NCBI RefSeq assembly: GCF_014191255.1
Contig: NZ_JACHWH010000014.1
Location: forward strand, 1-64,000
Reading direction: 5' to 3'
DNA length: 64,000 nucleotides
DNA from: Amycolatopsis bartoniae
GTDB taxonomy: Bacteria; Actinomycetota; Actinomycetes; Mycobacteriales; Pseudonocardiaceae
Shown here: positions 30,893 through 39,315 of the stretch, piece by piece
Layout: every line of letters begins with the position of its first letter
Numbering within the stretch: the stretch's first letter is position 1
Program-made: the position numbers and the translations under genes
Notes under the pieces: generated by a model
What the model saw: the letters and a program-made list of their open reading frames with translations, nothing else
What the model was told of the DNA's origin: nothing
The model's database searches: none

Positions 30893-31936
30893 ATGAACCA
30901 CCGTGAGCCAGCACGAACGGCAGCCCGTCACAGGGGGTCGGCGTCCTCGTCCGCCCCGGTCGCCTCGAAGACGGGCATCACGGTTTACGGCTGCGGGCAG
31001 GACGAAGCGGTCCTGTTCCAGGAGATGGCGCCCCGCTTCGGCATCGAGCCGGTCATCACCGAGGCGGCGGTGTCCGAAGCCAACGTCGAGCTGGCGCTGG
31101 GCAACCGGTGCATCAGCATCGGGCACAAGACGCGGGTCACCAACGCCACCCTGCTCGCGCTGAGCCGGGCGGGCGTGCGGTACGTGTCCACCAGGAGCAT
31201 CGGGTACAACCACATCGACGTGGAGTACGCGGAGAGCGTCGGGATCGTGGTCGGGAACGTCGCCTACTCGCCCGACAGCGTGGCCGACTACACGCTGATG
31301 CTGATGCTGATGGTGGTGCGGGACGCGAAGTCCATCGTCCGGCGCACGGACGCGCACGACTACCGGCTGAACGAGGTGCGCGGGAAGGAACTGCGCGACC
31401 TCACCGTCGGCGTGGTCGGCACGGGACGCATCGGCGCGGCGGTCATCGACCGGCTGCGGGGCTTCGGCTGCCGCATCCTGGCCTACGACACCCGCCCCGG
31501 CACGTCCGCGGAGTACGTTCCCCTCGACGAGCTGCTGCGGCGCAGCGACATCGTCTCGCTGCACACCCCGCTCACCACGGACACCTACCACCTCCTGGAC
31601 GGCCGCAGCATCGGGCTGATGAAGCACGGCGCGTTCGTCATCAACACCGGGCGCGGCCCGCTCATCGACACCGAGGAGCTGGTGTCGGCGCTGGAGAGCG
31701 GCAAGCTGGGCGGCGCGGCGCTGGACGTCGTCGAGGGGGAGGAGGGGATCTTCTACGCCGACTGCCGGGACAAGCCCCTCGGCAACAAGCCGCTGCTGCG
31801 GCTGCAGCAGATGCCGAACGCGCTCGTCAGCCCGCACACCGCGTACTACACCGACCACGCGCTGAGCGACACCATCGAGAACACCATCATCAACTGCCTC
31901 GAATTCGAGAAGGAGAAACTGGCGTGGACAAGCTGA
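30893..31936 (+). CDS. vanH: VanH, D-lactate dehydrogenase
   Basis: NADH-dependent 2-hydroxyacid dehydrogenase that makes D-lactate for D-Ala-D-Lac cell-wall precursors. The 347-residue protein has NAD-binding VGVVGTGRIGAAV, the substrate arginine in INTGRGPLIDTEEL and the catalytic His in VSPHTAYYTDHA. An N-terminal tail of about 25 polar residues precedes the fold, so a slightly later start is possible. Its end overlaps vanA by 13 bases. In producers this operon protects against the organism's own antibiotic. Confidence 0.94.
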   Translation: MNHREPARTAARHRGSASSSAPVASKTGITVYGCGQDEAVLFQEMAPRFGIEPVITEAAVSEANVELALGNRCISIGHKTRVTNATLLALSRAGVRYVSTRSIGYNHIDVEYAESVGIVVGNVAYSPDSVADYTLMLMLMVVRDAKSIVRRTDAHDYRLNEVRGKELRDLTVGVVGTGRIGAAVIDRLRGFGCRILAYDTRPGTSAEYVPLDELLRRSDIVSLHTPLTTDTYHLLDGRSIGLMKHGAFVINTGRGPLIDTEELVSALESGKLGGAALDVVEGEEGIFYADCRDKPLGNKPLLRLQQMPNALVSPHTAYYTDHALSDTIENTIINCLEFEKEKLAWTS

Positions 31937-32955
31937 AGATCGGGATCCTGTTCGGCGGCAGCGGCGAGGAACATCCCGTCTCCGTCAAGTCCGCGCGGGA
32001 GGTCGCCAAGAACCTCGACACCGCCAAGTACGAGCCGTACTACATCGGGATCACGCAGAGCGGGGCCTGGACGCTCTGCGACGGCCCCGGCGAGGGCTGG
32101 GAGAACGGGGCCCGCCCGGTCGTGCTGTCGCCGGACCGGAACACGCACGGCCTGCTCGTCCTCGAAGACGGCAAGTACGAGACGATCCGGCTGGACGTGA
32201 TCTTCCCCGTCCTGCACGGCAACCAGGGCGAGGACGGCGCGCCGCAGGGGCTGTTCGAGCTGTCGGGCATCCCGTACGTCGGCTGCGACATCCAGAGCTC
32301 CGCGCTGTGCATGGACAAGTCGCTGGCCTACACCGTGGTCAAGAGCGCGGGGATCGCGACGCCGAACTTCTGGACCTTCCAGGCGGACGAGAAGGTCGAC
32401 CTCGACCAGTTCCCGTACCCCGTCTTCGTGAAGCCGGCGCGTTCGGGCTCGTCCTTCGGTGTCAGCAAGGTGAGCGGCAAGGAGGAGTTCGCCGCCGCGG
32501 TCGAGACGGCGCGGCAGTACGACTCGAAGATCCTGGTCGAGGAGGCGGTCGTCGCCAGTGAGATCGGGTGCTCGGTGCTGGGCAACGACGGCGAGCTCAC
32601 CGTGGGCGAGGTCGACCAGATCAACCTGACCCACGGCTTCTTCCGCATCCACCAGGAGGAGTCGCCGGAGACCGGGTCCGAGAACTCGACGTTCACCGTT
32701 CCCGCGGACATCCCGGCGGAGTCGCGTGAGCTCGTGCAGACGACCGCGAAGGCCATCTACCGCGCGCTGGGCTGTCGCGGGCTCGCGCGCGTGGACCTGT
32801 TCCTGAAGAAGGACGGCAGCGTGGTGCTCAACGAGGTCAACACGCTGCCCGGCCTGACCTCCTACAGCCGTTACCCGCGGATGATGGCCGCCGCCGGCCT
32901 GCCGATGGGCGAAGTGATCGACCGGGTCGTGTCGCTGGCGCTGACGGGGAAGTGA
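31924..32955 (+). CDS. vanA: VanA-type D-Ala-D-Lac ligase
   Basis: ATP-grasp ligase that joins D-alanine to D-lactate, giving the depsipeptide that vancomycin binds poorly. The 343-residue product has ILFGGSGEEHPVSVKSA at the N-terminus, CMDKSLAYTVVKSAGI, and the omega-loop region INLTHGFFRIHQEE with the histidine that marks D-lactate specificity (VanA has a closely similar loop). EVNTLPGLTSYSRYP near the end holds metal-binding residues. The GTG at 31924 lies within vanH, so translation is coupled. Confidence 0.95.
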   Translation: MDKLKIGILFGGSGEEHPVSVKSAREVAKNLDTAKYEPYYIGITQSGAWTLCDGPGEGWENGARPVVLSPDRNTHGLLVLEDGKYETIRLDVIFPVLHGNQGEDGAPQGLFELSGIPYVGCDIQSSALCMDKSLAYTVVKSAGIATPNFWTFQADEKVDLDQFPYPVFVKPARSGSSFGVSKVSGKEEFAAAVETARQYDSKILVEEAVVASEIGCSVLGNDGELTVGEVDQINLTHGFFRIHQEESPETGSENSTFTVPADIPAESRELVQTTAKAIYRALGCRGLARVDLFLKKDGSVVLNEVNTLPGLTSYSRYPRMMAAAGLPMGEVIDRVVSLALTGK

Positions 32956-32957
32956 CG

Positions 32958-33566
32958 ATGGAGGAGGGTTTCGTCTTCGTCGACGAGCTCGTCCCCGGAG
33001 TCCGCTGGGACGCCAAGTACGCCACGTGGGACAACTTCACCGGGAAACCGGTGGACGGGTACCTGGTGAACCGGATCGTCGGCACGACGGAGTTGTGCGC
33101 CGCACTGGCCCGGGCGCGGGACGAGGCCGCGGCCCGGGGCTTCGGCCTCCTCCTCTGGGACGGCTACCGCCCGCAGCGCGCCGTGGACAACTTCATGCGC
33201 TGGGCTGAGCAGCCCGAGGACGGGCGCACGAAGGCGCGGCACTACCCGAACATCACCCGGCCCGAGATGTTCGAAAAGGGCTACGTGGCCGCGAAGTCCG
33301 GGCACAGCCGGGGTGGCACGGTGGACCTGACGATCTACCACCTGGACACCGGCGAGCTCGCTGCCATGGGCGGGGACCACGACCTGATGGACGTGGTGTC
33401 CCACCACGGGGCGGACGGCATCACGGAAACCGAGGCGGCGAACCGCGAGCACCTGCGTGCCGTCATGGAGGCCAGCGGGTTCACCGCCTACGCCTACGAG
33501 TGGTGGCACTACACCCTGAAGGACGAGCCCCACCCGGACACGTACTTCGATTTCCCGATCGAGTAG
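32958..33566 (+). CDS. vanX: VanX, D-Ala-D-Ala dipeptidase
   Basis: Zinc dipeptidase that removes residual D-Ala-D-Ala so that only the D-Lac precursor is used. The 202-residue protein keeps the metal and catalytic residues: SGHSRGGTVD (His and Asp ligands) and EWWH (catalytic Glu, His ligand), with Arg in DGYRPQRAV. The ATG at 32958 is preferred over the GTG at 32952, as the N-terminus MEEGFVFVDE then aligns with known VanX. It starts two bases after the vanA stop. A strong hairpin ends the operon. Confidence 0.95.
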   Translation: MEEGFVFVDELVPGVRWDAKYATWDNFTGKPVDGYLVNRIVGTTELCAALARARDEAAARGFGLLLWDGYRPQRAVDNFMRWAEQPEDGRTKARHYPNITRPEMFEKGYVAAKSGHSRGGTVDLTIYHLDTGELAAMGGDHDLMDVVSHHGADGITETEAANREHLRAVMEASGFTAYAYEWWHYTLKDEPHPDTYFDFPIE

Positions 33567-33570
33567 TCCC

Positions 33571-33602
33571 GGTGGCCTGCCTCCCGCCGGGGGCAGGCCA
33601 CC
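33571..33602. terminator. Bidirectional terminator between vanX and vanS
   Basis: A perfect 11-bp stem (GGTGGCCTGCC with GGCAGGCCACC) with a 10-base loop lies between the convergent vanX and vanS genes. Confidence 0.75.
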
Positions 33603-33610
33603 ACCGGGCG

Positions 33611-34708
33611 TCAGCCGTCGAGGTGGGGTGGGGCGCCGGGGAGTTCCACCGTCACGCGGAGCCCTCCGGCGGTTCGTGGCGTGATGGTGATCGTGCCGTC
33701 GTGTGCCTGGGCGATGCTCTTGACGATCGCCAGCCCCAGGCCGACTCCCGCGTGGTCGCCGCGGAGGCGTTTCGTGCCGCGCTGGAACGGTTCGGTGAGG
33801 GTCGAGACCAGCTTCGGGGGGAGCTTCTCGCCGGTGTTCTCGACGGTCAGCGCGGCGAACCCGGAGCGGAACGCAGTACCGACCCGCACCGTGCCGTTCT
33901 CCGGTACATTGTGGACGATCGCGTTGTGCACGAGGTTCGTGGTCATCTGCAACAGCAGCGCGTGTGACCCGATGGTGGGCGTGAGCTCCCCGGACGTTTC
34001 GATGGCGAGCCCGTGCTTCTCCGCCAGCGGGAGCAGCGTTTCGGCGACCTCCTCCGCGATCAGGGACAGGTCGACGAGCTCCCGCGTGAAGGACCGCTGG
34101 TCGGTGCGGCTGAGCAGGAGCAGCGCCTCGGTGAGGTCGATCGCCCGGGCGTTGACGGCGTGCAGGCGGTCGACGAGCACGCCGGCGCCGAGCGCCGGGT
34201 CGTTGCGGGCCACGTCGAGGAGGGTCTGGGTGATCGCCAGCGGGGTGCGCAGCTCGTGGGAGGCGTTGGCGGCGAACCGCTGCTGCTCGGCGAGCTGGGC
34301 TTCGAGCCGGGCGAGCATGGTGTCGAAGACGTCGGCCAGCTCGCGGAACTCGTCCCGGCGGCCCTGCATCCGGATCCGGTGGGACAGCGACCCGTTCGCC
34401 GCCAGGCGGGCGGCGTCGGTGATCCGGGACAGCGGGGCGAGCATGTGCCCGGCGAGGATCCAGCCGCCGAGGAGACCGAACGCCAGCAGGAACGTCAGCG
34501 CCGCGCCGACCGCCGGGGTGAAGCTGCGCAGGAGGAAGTGCTGGCCGGGGTAGAGCCCGACCGGCGTCCGGATCGCGTTGCCGCCGGGCACGTACCGCAG
34601 CAGGAACACCCACACCACGGCCAGCATCAGCACGCCGGCCACCATGAGGAACCCGGCGTAGCTGAGGGTGAACTTGAGGCGGACACTCATCCCGGGTGTG
34701 TTAGCCAC
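33611..34708 (-). CDS. vanS: VanS sensor histidine kinase
   Basis: Membrane sensor that responds to the glycopeptide or to cell-wall damage and phosphorylates VanR. Two membrane helices (about residues 8-35 and 65-90) flank a short outer loop of about 30 residues. A HAMP domain follows, then the phospho-acceptor His in FAANASHELRTPL and the ATPase boxes (NLVHNAIVHN, GVGLGLAIV). The GTG at 34708 is chosen because AGGAGACC precedes it and it overlaps the vanR stop; an ATG at 34690 is the alternative. The short loop is typical of actinomycete VanS. Confidence 0.9.
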   Translation of the reverse strand: MANTPGMSVRLKFTLSYAGFLMVAGVLMLAVVWVFLLRYVPGGNAIRTPVGLYPGQHFLLRSFTPAVGAALTFLLAFGLLGGWILAGHMLAPLSRITDAARLAANGSLSHRIRMQGRRDEFRELADVFDTMLARLEAQLAEQQRFAANASHELRTPLAITQTLLDVARNDPALGAGVLVDRLHAVNARAIDLTEALLLLSRTDQRSFTRELVDLSLIAEEVAETLLPLAEKHGLAIETSGELTPTIGSHALLLQMTTNLVHNAIVHNVPENGTVRVGTAFRSGFAALTVENTGEKLPPKLVSTLTEPFQRGTKRLRGDHAGVGLGLAIVKSIAQAHDGTITITPRTAGGLRVTVELPGAPPHLDG

Positions 34709-35390
34709 GGTCTCCTGCCTCGTCTCGGATGTCCGGATCGATGCGGTAGCCGGCGCCCGGGACGGTGGCGATGATCCAGGGCTCACCGAGCCGTTTGCGC
34801 AGGGCCGAGACGGTGATGCGCACGGCGTTGGTGAACGGGTCGGCGTTCTCGTCCCACGCCCGTTCCAGCAGTTCCTCGGCGCTGACCACCCCGCCCTCCG
34901 CGGCGACCAGCACTTCGAGCACCGCGAACTGCTTGCGGGTGAGCGCGACGTAGCGGTCGTCGCGGTAGACCTCGCGGCGGAACGGGTCCAGCCGCAGGCC
35001 CGCGATCTCCCGCACGGGCGGCCTGCTGTAGGCGCGCCTGCGGTCGAGGGCCCGGAGCCTGAGCACGAGCTCGCGGAGCTCGAACGGTTTGGTGAGGTAG
35101 TCGTCGGCGCCGAGCCCGAACCCGGAGGCCTTGTCGTCGAGCCGGTCGGCGGCGGTGAGCATGAGGATCGGCATGCCGCTGCCGGAGGCCACGATGCGCC
35201 GCGCGATCTCGTCCCCGGTGGGCCCGGGCACGTCCCGGTCGAGGACGGCGATGTCGTAGCCGTTGACGCTCAGCAGTTTCAGCGCGGTGTCCCCGTCCCC
35301 GGCGATGTCCGCGGCGATCGCCTCGAGACGCAGCCCGTCGCGGATGGCTTCCGCCATGAAGGGCTCGTCCTCGACGATCAGCACACGCAT
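34701..35390 (-). CDS. vanR: VanR response regulator (OmpR type)
   Basis: A 229-residue regulator of the resistance operon. The receiver domain (about 1-115) has the acidic pair VEDEP and the phosphorylation site in DIAVLDRDVPG. The switch lysine is in YLTKPFEL, and a winged-helix DNA-binding domain (about 130-222) includes LTRKQFAVLEVL and RVTV-like recognition residues (NAVRITVSALRKRLG). The phospho-site is followed by R rather than the common L/M (LDRDVPG), which is also seen in OmpR-type actinomycete regulators. The likely target motif occurs 22 bases upstream of its own start. Confidence 0.9.
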   Translation of the reverse strand: MRVLIVEDEPFMAEAIRDGLRLEAIAADIAGDGDTALKLLSVNGYDIAVLDRDVPGPTGDEIARRIVASGSGMPILMLTAADRLDDKASGFGLGADDYLTKPFELRELVLRLRALDRRRAYSRPPVREIAGLRLDPFRREVYRDDRYVALTRKQFAVLEVLVAAEGGVVSAEELLERAWDENADPFTNAVRITVSALRKRLGEPWIIATVPGAGYRIDPDIRDEAGDRG

Positions 35391-35411
35391 GGCCCCGATG
35401 CTACGAGGCGG

Positions 35412-35429
35412 GGGATATCAGGGGCATAT
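35412..35429 (-). promoter_or_regulatory. Candidate VanR operator upstream of vanR
   Basis: On the minus strand this reads ATAT-N8-TATCCC, the same as the site ahead of vanH, suggesting that VanR controls its own gene. Confidence 0.45.
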
Positions 35430-35490
35430 CGAAAAGCACCAGGGGTGACGGGGTGTATAACGCCCTATGCACGCGCGCTTTCGCCGGATT

Positions 35491-36177
35491 CTACCAGGGC
35501 AGCTCCCCGTTCTCGTCCTGGAAGGTGCCGGTCGGGCCGTCCTCGCCGAGGGTCGCCAGGCGCACGACGGCGCGGGCACTCTCCTCCGGCGGCCGTCCGA
35601 TCCCGAAGGCCGCGGTCAGGTCGGTGGCCGTGGTGCCGGGTTCGAGGGCGTTGAACCTGATGCCGGGATGGGCCTTGGCGTACTGGACCGTGAGCATGGT
35701 GGCGGCCGCCTTGGACGCGGAGTAGAGCGCGAGCGGCAGGTGGAACTCGGGCCGCTCCGGGTTGGTCACCGCCCAGAACGATCCCGCACTGCTCGAAACC
35801 GTGACCACCGTGGGGTTCGAGGACTTGCGCAGCCAGGGGAGCGCCGCCTCGGTGACACGCACGATTCCGACCGCGTTGGTGTCGAAGACCCGCAGGGCGG
35901 TGGGGCCGTCGAGGCCCTCGTTCCCGAGGATGCCCGCGTTGTTCACCAGGACGTCGAGGCGCCCCTCGGCCGCGCCGATCGTCGCCAGCGCAGTGTTCAC
36001 CGAGGCGTCGTCGGTCACGTCGAGCTGCACGAACCGGGCGCCGAGCGTCGCCGCCGCCTTCTCGCCGCGCTCGACGTCACGCGCTCCGATGTAGACAGTG
36101 TGTCCCAGCGTCTGGAGTTGCCTGGCTGTCTCGAAACCGATGCCCTTGTTGGCTCCGGTGATCAGGGTGACGGTCAT
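35491..36177 (-). CDS. Short-chain dehydrogenase/reductase
   Basis: Classical SDR of 228 residues with NAD(P)-binding TGANKGIGFE, LVNNAGI and the catalytic Ser and YSASKAA tetrad. The ARD in position after the second strand suggests NADPH. The closest type is the carbonyl-reductase-like SDRs often found under a TetR regulator in actinomycetes. The ATG at 36177 has GGAAGGGAAC upstream. The substrate cannot be told. It lies downstream of a TetR gene with an operator-like repeat between, so TetR probably represses it. Confidence 0.8.
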   Translation of the reverse strand: MTVTLITGANKGIGFETARQLQTLGHTVYIGARDVERGEKAAATLGARFVQLDVTDDASVNTALATIGAAEGRLDVLVNNAGILGNEGLDGPTALRVFDTNAVGIVRVTEAALPWLRKSSNPTVVTVSSSAGSFWAVTNPERPEFHLPLALYSASKAAATMLTVQYAKAHPGIRFNALEPGTTATDLTAAFGIGRPPEESARAVVRLATLGEDGPTGTFQDENGELPW

Positions 36178-36196
36178 GGGTTCCCTTCCGACTTTC

Positions 36197-36241
36197 GCAT
36201 CGATCGATGCAGAATTCGACTGTAGCAGGTTCTGCATCGAT
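36197..36241. promoter_or_regulatory. Inverted repeat, likely TetR operator
   Basis: ATCGATGCAGAA (36203-36214) and TTCTGCATCGAT (36230-36241) form a perfect 12-bp inverted repeat with a 15-base spacer. The left arm also belongs to a 14-base palindrome, GCATCGATCGATGC. The site lies just upstream of the SDR start. Confidence 0.6.
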
Positions 36242-36265
36242 CACTTCAGAAGGTGAGCCGCGTCG

Positions 36266-36874
36266 TCAGAAGGGTGGCCAGTGGCGCAGGGCGGCGTCGG
36301 CCAGGTCCTGCAGTTCGCCGCGGCCGACCCCGCTCGCGGCCTGCACGGCGATGCCGTACGACAAGGTCGTGACGTACCGCGCGAGCAGCCCGGCATCGGT
36401 GTCCGCGGGCAGGTTGCCCTCGTCGACGGCGCGCTGGAACCGTGCGCGGACGCGGGAGTAGCCGCTGTCGCGCCACTCGACGAGCAGGTCGCGCGCGCCA
36501 CGGCCGGCCTCGCCGGTGGCCAGTGCGCCCTGCACGCCCAGGCAGCCGTGCGGACCTGCCGGGCGGGTGGTGGTGCGGACGGTGCCGGCGATGATCGCGG
36601 TGGCCACACCGAGCGCGGTGGGCTCGTCCAGCGCCCGGTTCAGGTACGCGCTCGGGCCTTCGGTGTAGCGCTCCAGCGCCTTGCGGAACAGCTCTTCCTT
36701 GTTGCCGAAGGTGGCGTACATGCTGGTGGTGGAGATGCCCATCGCGCTGGTCAAGGTGGCTAGGCTGGCCCCCTCGTAGCCGTGCTCCCAGAAGACCAGC
36801 AGCGCGCGCTCGAGCGCTTCGTCCGGGTCGAACGCCCGGGGCCGGCCGGTCGGGCGGCGTTGTCTCGTCTCCAC
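36266..36874 (-). CDS. TetR-family repressor
   Basis: A 202-residue regulator with an N-terminal helix-turn-helix (ASLATLTSAMGISTTSMYATFGNKEELF) and an all-helical ligand domain. The pattern GPHGCLGVQGALATG resembles AcrR-type regulators with a TetR_C_33-like domain. It is encoded immediately upstream of the SDR in the same direction; the operator-like repeat between them supports local regulation. Confidence 0.82.
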   Translation of the reverse strand: METRQRRPTGRPRAFDPDEALERALLVFWEHGYEGASLATLTSAMGISTTSMYATFGNKEELFRKALERYTEGPSAYLNRALDEPTALGVATAIIAGTVRTTTRPAGPHGCLGVQGALATGEAGRGARDLLVEWRDSGYSRVRARFQRAVDEGNLPADTDAGLLARYVTTLSYGIAVQAASGVGRGELQDLADAALRHWPPF

Positions 36875-36917
36875 CCCGTTCAGCCTACCGTTGTGCAGCG
36901 ATCGGTGCGGAACCTGC

Positions 36918-37796
36918 TCAGATCTCCGCCATGCGCTTGATCAGGATTTCCTTGCTTCGATCGGGTGTTTCGGCGTCGACGGTGAGGCGGTCGAAAGCGC
37001 GGCCGTAGAGTTCGAGTTCGTCGGGCTTTTCCAGGTAGCTGGCGCCGTTGAGGTGTTCGAGGTAGGCGATGTTGGGTAGTTCGGGTTCGGCGAACTGCAG
37101 CAGAGAGAAAGCGCTTTCCACGGCGTAGCCGGACATGTCGAACGGCACGATCTGCAGCGAGATGGTGGGCAGCTTGATCACCTCGAGCAGGTGTTCCAGC
37201 TGCTCTTTGAGCACGGCCATGCCGCCGACCGGGCGGTGCAGCACGGCCTCGTCGAGCACCGCCCACAGCCGGGGTGGCTTGGGGCCGGTGAGCAGTTTCT
37301 GGCGGCGCATGCGGATGGCGACGCGGCCCTCGATGGTGGGGTCGGGGTTGTCCGGGTTGCCGCGGGAGATCACGGCGCGGGCGTAGGACTCGGTCTGCAC
37401 CAGGCCGGGCACGAACATCAGCTCGTAGGTGCGGATGCGGGTGGCGGCTTCTTCCAGGCCGATGTAGTTGTCGAACCAGGTGGGCAGGGTGTCGTTGAAG
37501 CTGCGCCACCAGCCGGGCCGGTTGGCCTGCTTGACCATCTCCACGGCCCACTCGCGCTCGGCTGGGTCGTGCACCCCGTACATGGTCAGCAGGTCGACCA
37601 CGTCGCGTTCCTTGCAGCCGACGCGCCCGAGTTCCATGCGGGAGATCTTCGACTCCGAGGCGCGGATCTCCCAGGCGGCCTGTGCCCGGGTGACCCCGGC
37701 GGCCTCCCGCAACCGGCGCAGCTGGGTTCCGAGGATCATCCGCCGCGCCGTGGGGCCGGTGCCGGAATCCGGGGCTTCCGGGTCGGTGGTGTCCAT
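36918..37796 (-). CDS. XRE-family regulator with DUF5753-type domain
   Basis: A 292-residue protein with an N-terminal helix-turn-helix (LRRLREAAGVTRAQAAWEIR then SKISRMELGR) and a C-terminal domain of the kind widespread in filamentous actinomycetes (GLVQTESYARAVI, LWAVLDEAVLHRPVGG). These proteins usually sit beside a small DUF397 partner. None is seen here, so its partner may be elsewhere or lost. The role is unknown; some relatives affect development or antibiotic production. Confidence 0.8.
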   Translation of the reverse strand: MDTTDPEAPDSGTGPTARRMILGTQLRRLREAAGVTRAQAAWEIRASESKISRMELGRVGCKERDVVDLLTMYGVHDPAEREWAVEMVKQANRPGWWRSFNDTLPTWFDNYIGLEEAATRIRTYELMFVPGLVQTESYARAVISRGNPDNPDPTIEGRVAIRMRRQKLLTGPKPPRLWAVLDEAVLHRPVGGMAVLKEQLEHLLEVIKLPTISLQIVPFDMSGYAVESAFSLLQFAEPELPNIAYLEHLNGASYLEKPDELELYGRAFDRLTVDAETPDRSKEILIKRMAEI

Positions 37797-37881
37797 GCTG
37801 GGTGTCCGTCCTGGCCGTGGTGCCGCGAGAAGGGGCCACCCAGTATGCCTCAGGGGGACGGCGCCGGCTCGGCGTGCCCGG

Positions 37882-38121
37882 TCACTTGTAGAAGCCCGAC
37901 AGCAGCCAGGGGCTGGGCTCGTGGTCGCCGTGGTAGGTGCATTCGTAGGTGTACCAGTCGCCCTCGTTCACGTGGTAGTCGCCGCGGACCTCGCAGAGCC
38001 CCTCCTCCGTCCACCAGGAGTCGTCGACCCACCCCGAGGCCGACGCGGTGGCGGGCACCAGCCCGATCGCGGCGGCGGCGACGGCCCCGGCGATTCCGGC
38101 ACGCGCAAGCAGACGCTTCAT
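37882..38121 (-). CDS. Small secreted protein, unknown function
   Basis: A 79-residue precursor with a clear signal peptide (MKRLLARAG, alanine-rich core, ASA cleavage near residue 28). The mature peptide of about 50 residues is rich in Trp, Tyr, Asp and Glu and has two cysteines that could form one disulfide. GGGGGAAAAC precedes the ATG. I do not recognise the family. Confidence 0.6.
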   Translation of the reverse strand: MKRLLARAGIAGAVAAAAIGLVPATASASGWVDDSWWTEEGLCEVRGDYHVNEGDWYTYECTYHGDHEPSPWLLSGFYK

Positions 38122-38220
38122 CCGTTTTCCCCCAGAAATTCCCCAGTGTCCGCCGGGACGTCCTCCCGGCTGACGCCAGTCTAGCCGGAAGATCCGGCCG
38201 AGGCCGATCGTCACGAGCCT

Positions 38221-38427
38221 TCAGCCGACCCGCAGCTCGGTGTCGCCGACGGTGACCACGTCGCCGCGGACGAGCTGGCGGCCTCGGCGGTCCTCGGGCT
38301 CGCCGTTGACCCGGACGTCGCCGTTCTCCAGCAGTGTCCGGGCGTCGGAACCGACGTCGACCACGTTGGCGAGCTTCAGGAACTGACCGAGCCGGATGGA
38401 GGCGGTACTGACGACGACATCACGCAT
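38221..38427 (-). CDS. S4-domain RNA-binding protein (YbcJ-like)
   Basis: A 68-residue protein consisting of one S4 RNA-binding domain (IRLGQFLKLANVVDVGSDAR, then NGDVRVNGEPEDRRGRQL). Such stand-alone proteins bind structured RNA; their biological role is poorly known. The start ATG is eight bases after the stop of the upstream gene at 38435, implying an operon. Confidence 0.8.
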   Translation of the reverse strand: MRDVVVSTASIRLGQFLKLANVVDVGSDARTLLENGDVRVNGEPEDRRGRQLVRGDVVTVGDTELRVG

Positions 38428-38434
38428 TCCGCCA

Positions 38435-38839
38435 TCATCCCTCGCCCGGCTCCCCGCCGGGCACGCGCCGCACCGTGAGGACGTGGCCCTCGCCCGCGAG
38501 CGTGGCGAAACGCCGCAAGCCCGGCGGCAGGAACTGCCTGCCCTCCGGTGCCCGGTGCACCCGCACGTCGTCCACCTCGTAGCGCCGGCCGCGGTGGACG
38601 ACCGCCCCGCCGTTCGCCGCGACCAGGTTGCGCACCCAGTCGGACTCCAGGCCGTAGCCGATGAGGAAGGCGAAACCGTGCGCCGTCGGGAACACGCGCG
38701 CGGGCGTGCGGTGGACACGCCCGGACCTGCGGCCGGTGTGCTCGATGATCGCGTGCGACCGCAGCCGCCCCGCCCACCGGCGCACGGCCGGGTTCGTGAC
38801 GCGGCGGTTGAGGCGGGCGAACAGGCGTGGGGCGTGCAT
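38435..38839 (-). CDS. Deazaflavin (F420)-dependent nitroreductase-family protein
   Basis: A 134-residue protein of the DDN/DUF385 family, split beta-barrel proteins that bind coenzyme F420 or other flavins. Typical segments are HTGRRSGRVHRTPARVF and the YGLESDWVRNLVAANGGAVV region. The natural substrate is unknown. It forms an operon with the S4-domain gene. Confidence 0.78.
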   Translation of the reverse strand: MHAPRLFARLNRRVTNPAVRRWAGRLRSHAIIEHTGRRSGRVHRTPARVFPTAHGFAFLIGYGLESDWVRNLVAANGGAVVHRGRRYEVDDVRVHRAPEGRQFLPPGLRRFATLAGEGHVLTVRRVPGGEPGEG

Positions 38840-38950
38840 GTCCCCGAGTATCCGCCGCGGCGGGTGAAGAATGCCCGATAGGCCATGCGCCCGCGGCTTC
38901 CTCGTGAAACGTGACAGCGCACGGCGGAATCCCCGTGGCACCATGACGTC

Positions 38951-39130
38951 GTGCCCGAACCCGTCGTGGACCTGCGTGACCCGGCCGTCCTCGCCGACCC
39001 CCTGCGCGGCTACGACCGCGTTCTCGCCGAGTCGCCGGTCTGCTGGGCCCGGCTGCCGGGCGGCGAGGAGGGGTGGCTCGTCACGCGGAACGAGGACGTC
39101 CGCGCCGTGCTCGCCGATCCGGCCGTGTGA
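38951..39130 (+). pseudogene. Truncated cytochrome P450 (N-terminal 59 residues)
   Basis: From the GTG at 38951 the frame reads like the first 59 residues of an actinobacterial P450: DLRDPAVLADPLRGYDRVL, then WLVTRNEDVRAVLADPAV, and stops at 39128. The expected continuation (a serine/arginine segment and the rest of about 340 residues, including I-helix and heme loop) is missing. The break coincides with the start of an inverted fragment of another gene, so it is a recombination scar rather than a point mutation. Confidence 0.65.
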
Positions 39131-39230
39131 CCCCGGGCGCGAGGCAGTGCAGCTCCTTCGCGTACGGCGCGCCGAAGCGCGTGCCGAACCCGGCGCAGGG
39201 CAGGACGACCGAAACATCAGGGGTGGGCAC
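39131..39230 (-). pseudogene. Truncated nucleotidyltransferase (N-terminal fragment)
   Basis: On the minus strand, from a GTG at 39230, the frame reads VVLPCAGFGTRFGAPYAKEL, the nucleotide-binding N-terminus of sugar-nucleotide or MobA-like transferases. It loses similarity after about 33 residues, exactly where the plus-strand P450 remnant ends. The remainder of the gene is absent. Confidence 0.55.
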
Positions 39231-39315
39231 GGACGCACTATGCATCGGCCGGTCCCCGGAGGGTGGACGATCGGGCCGAACTGGTGGCCGGCGTTGCCCG
39301 GGAAGACAGCACGCG

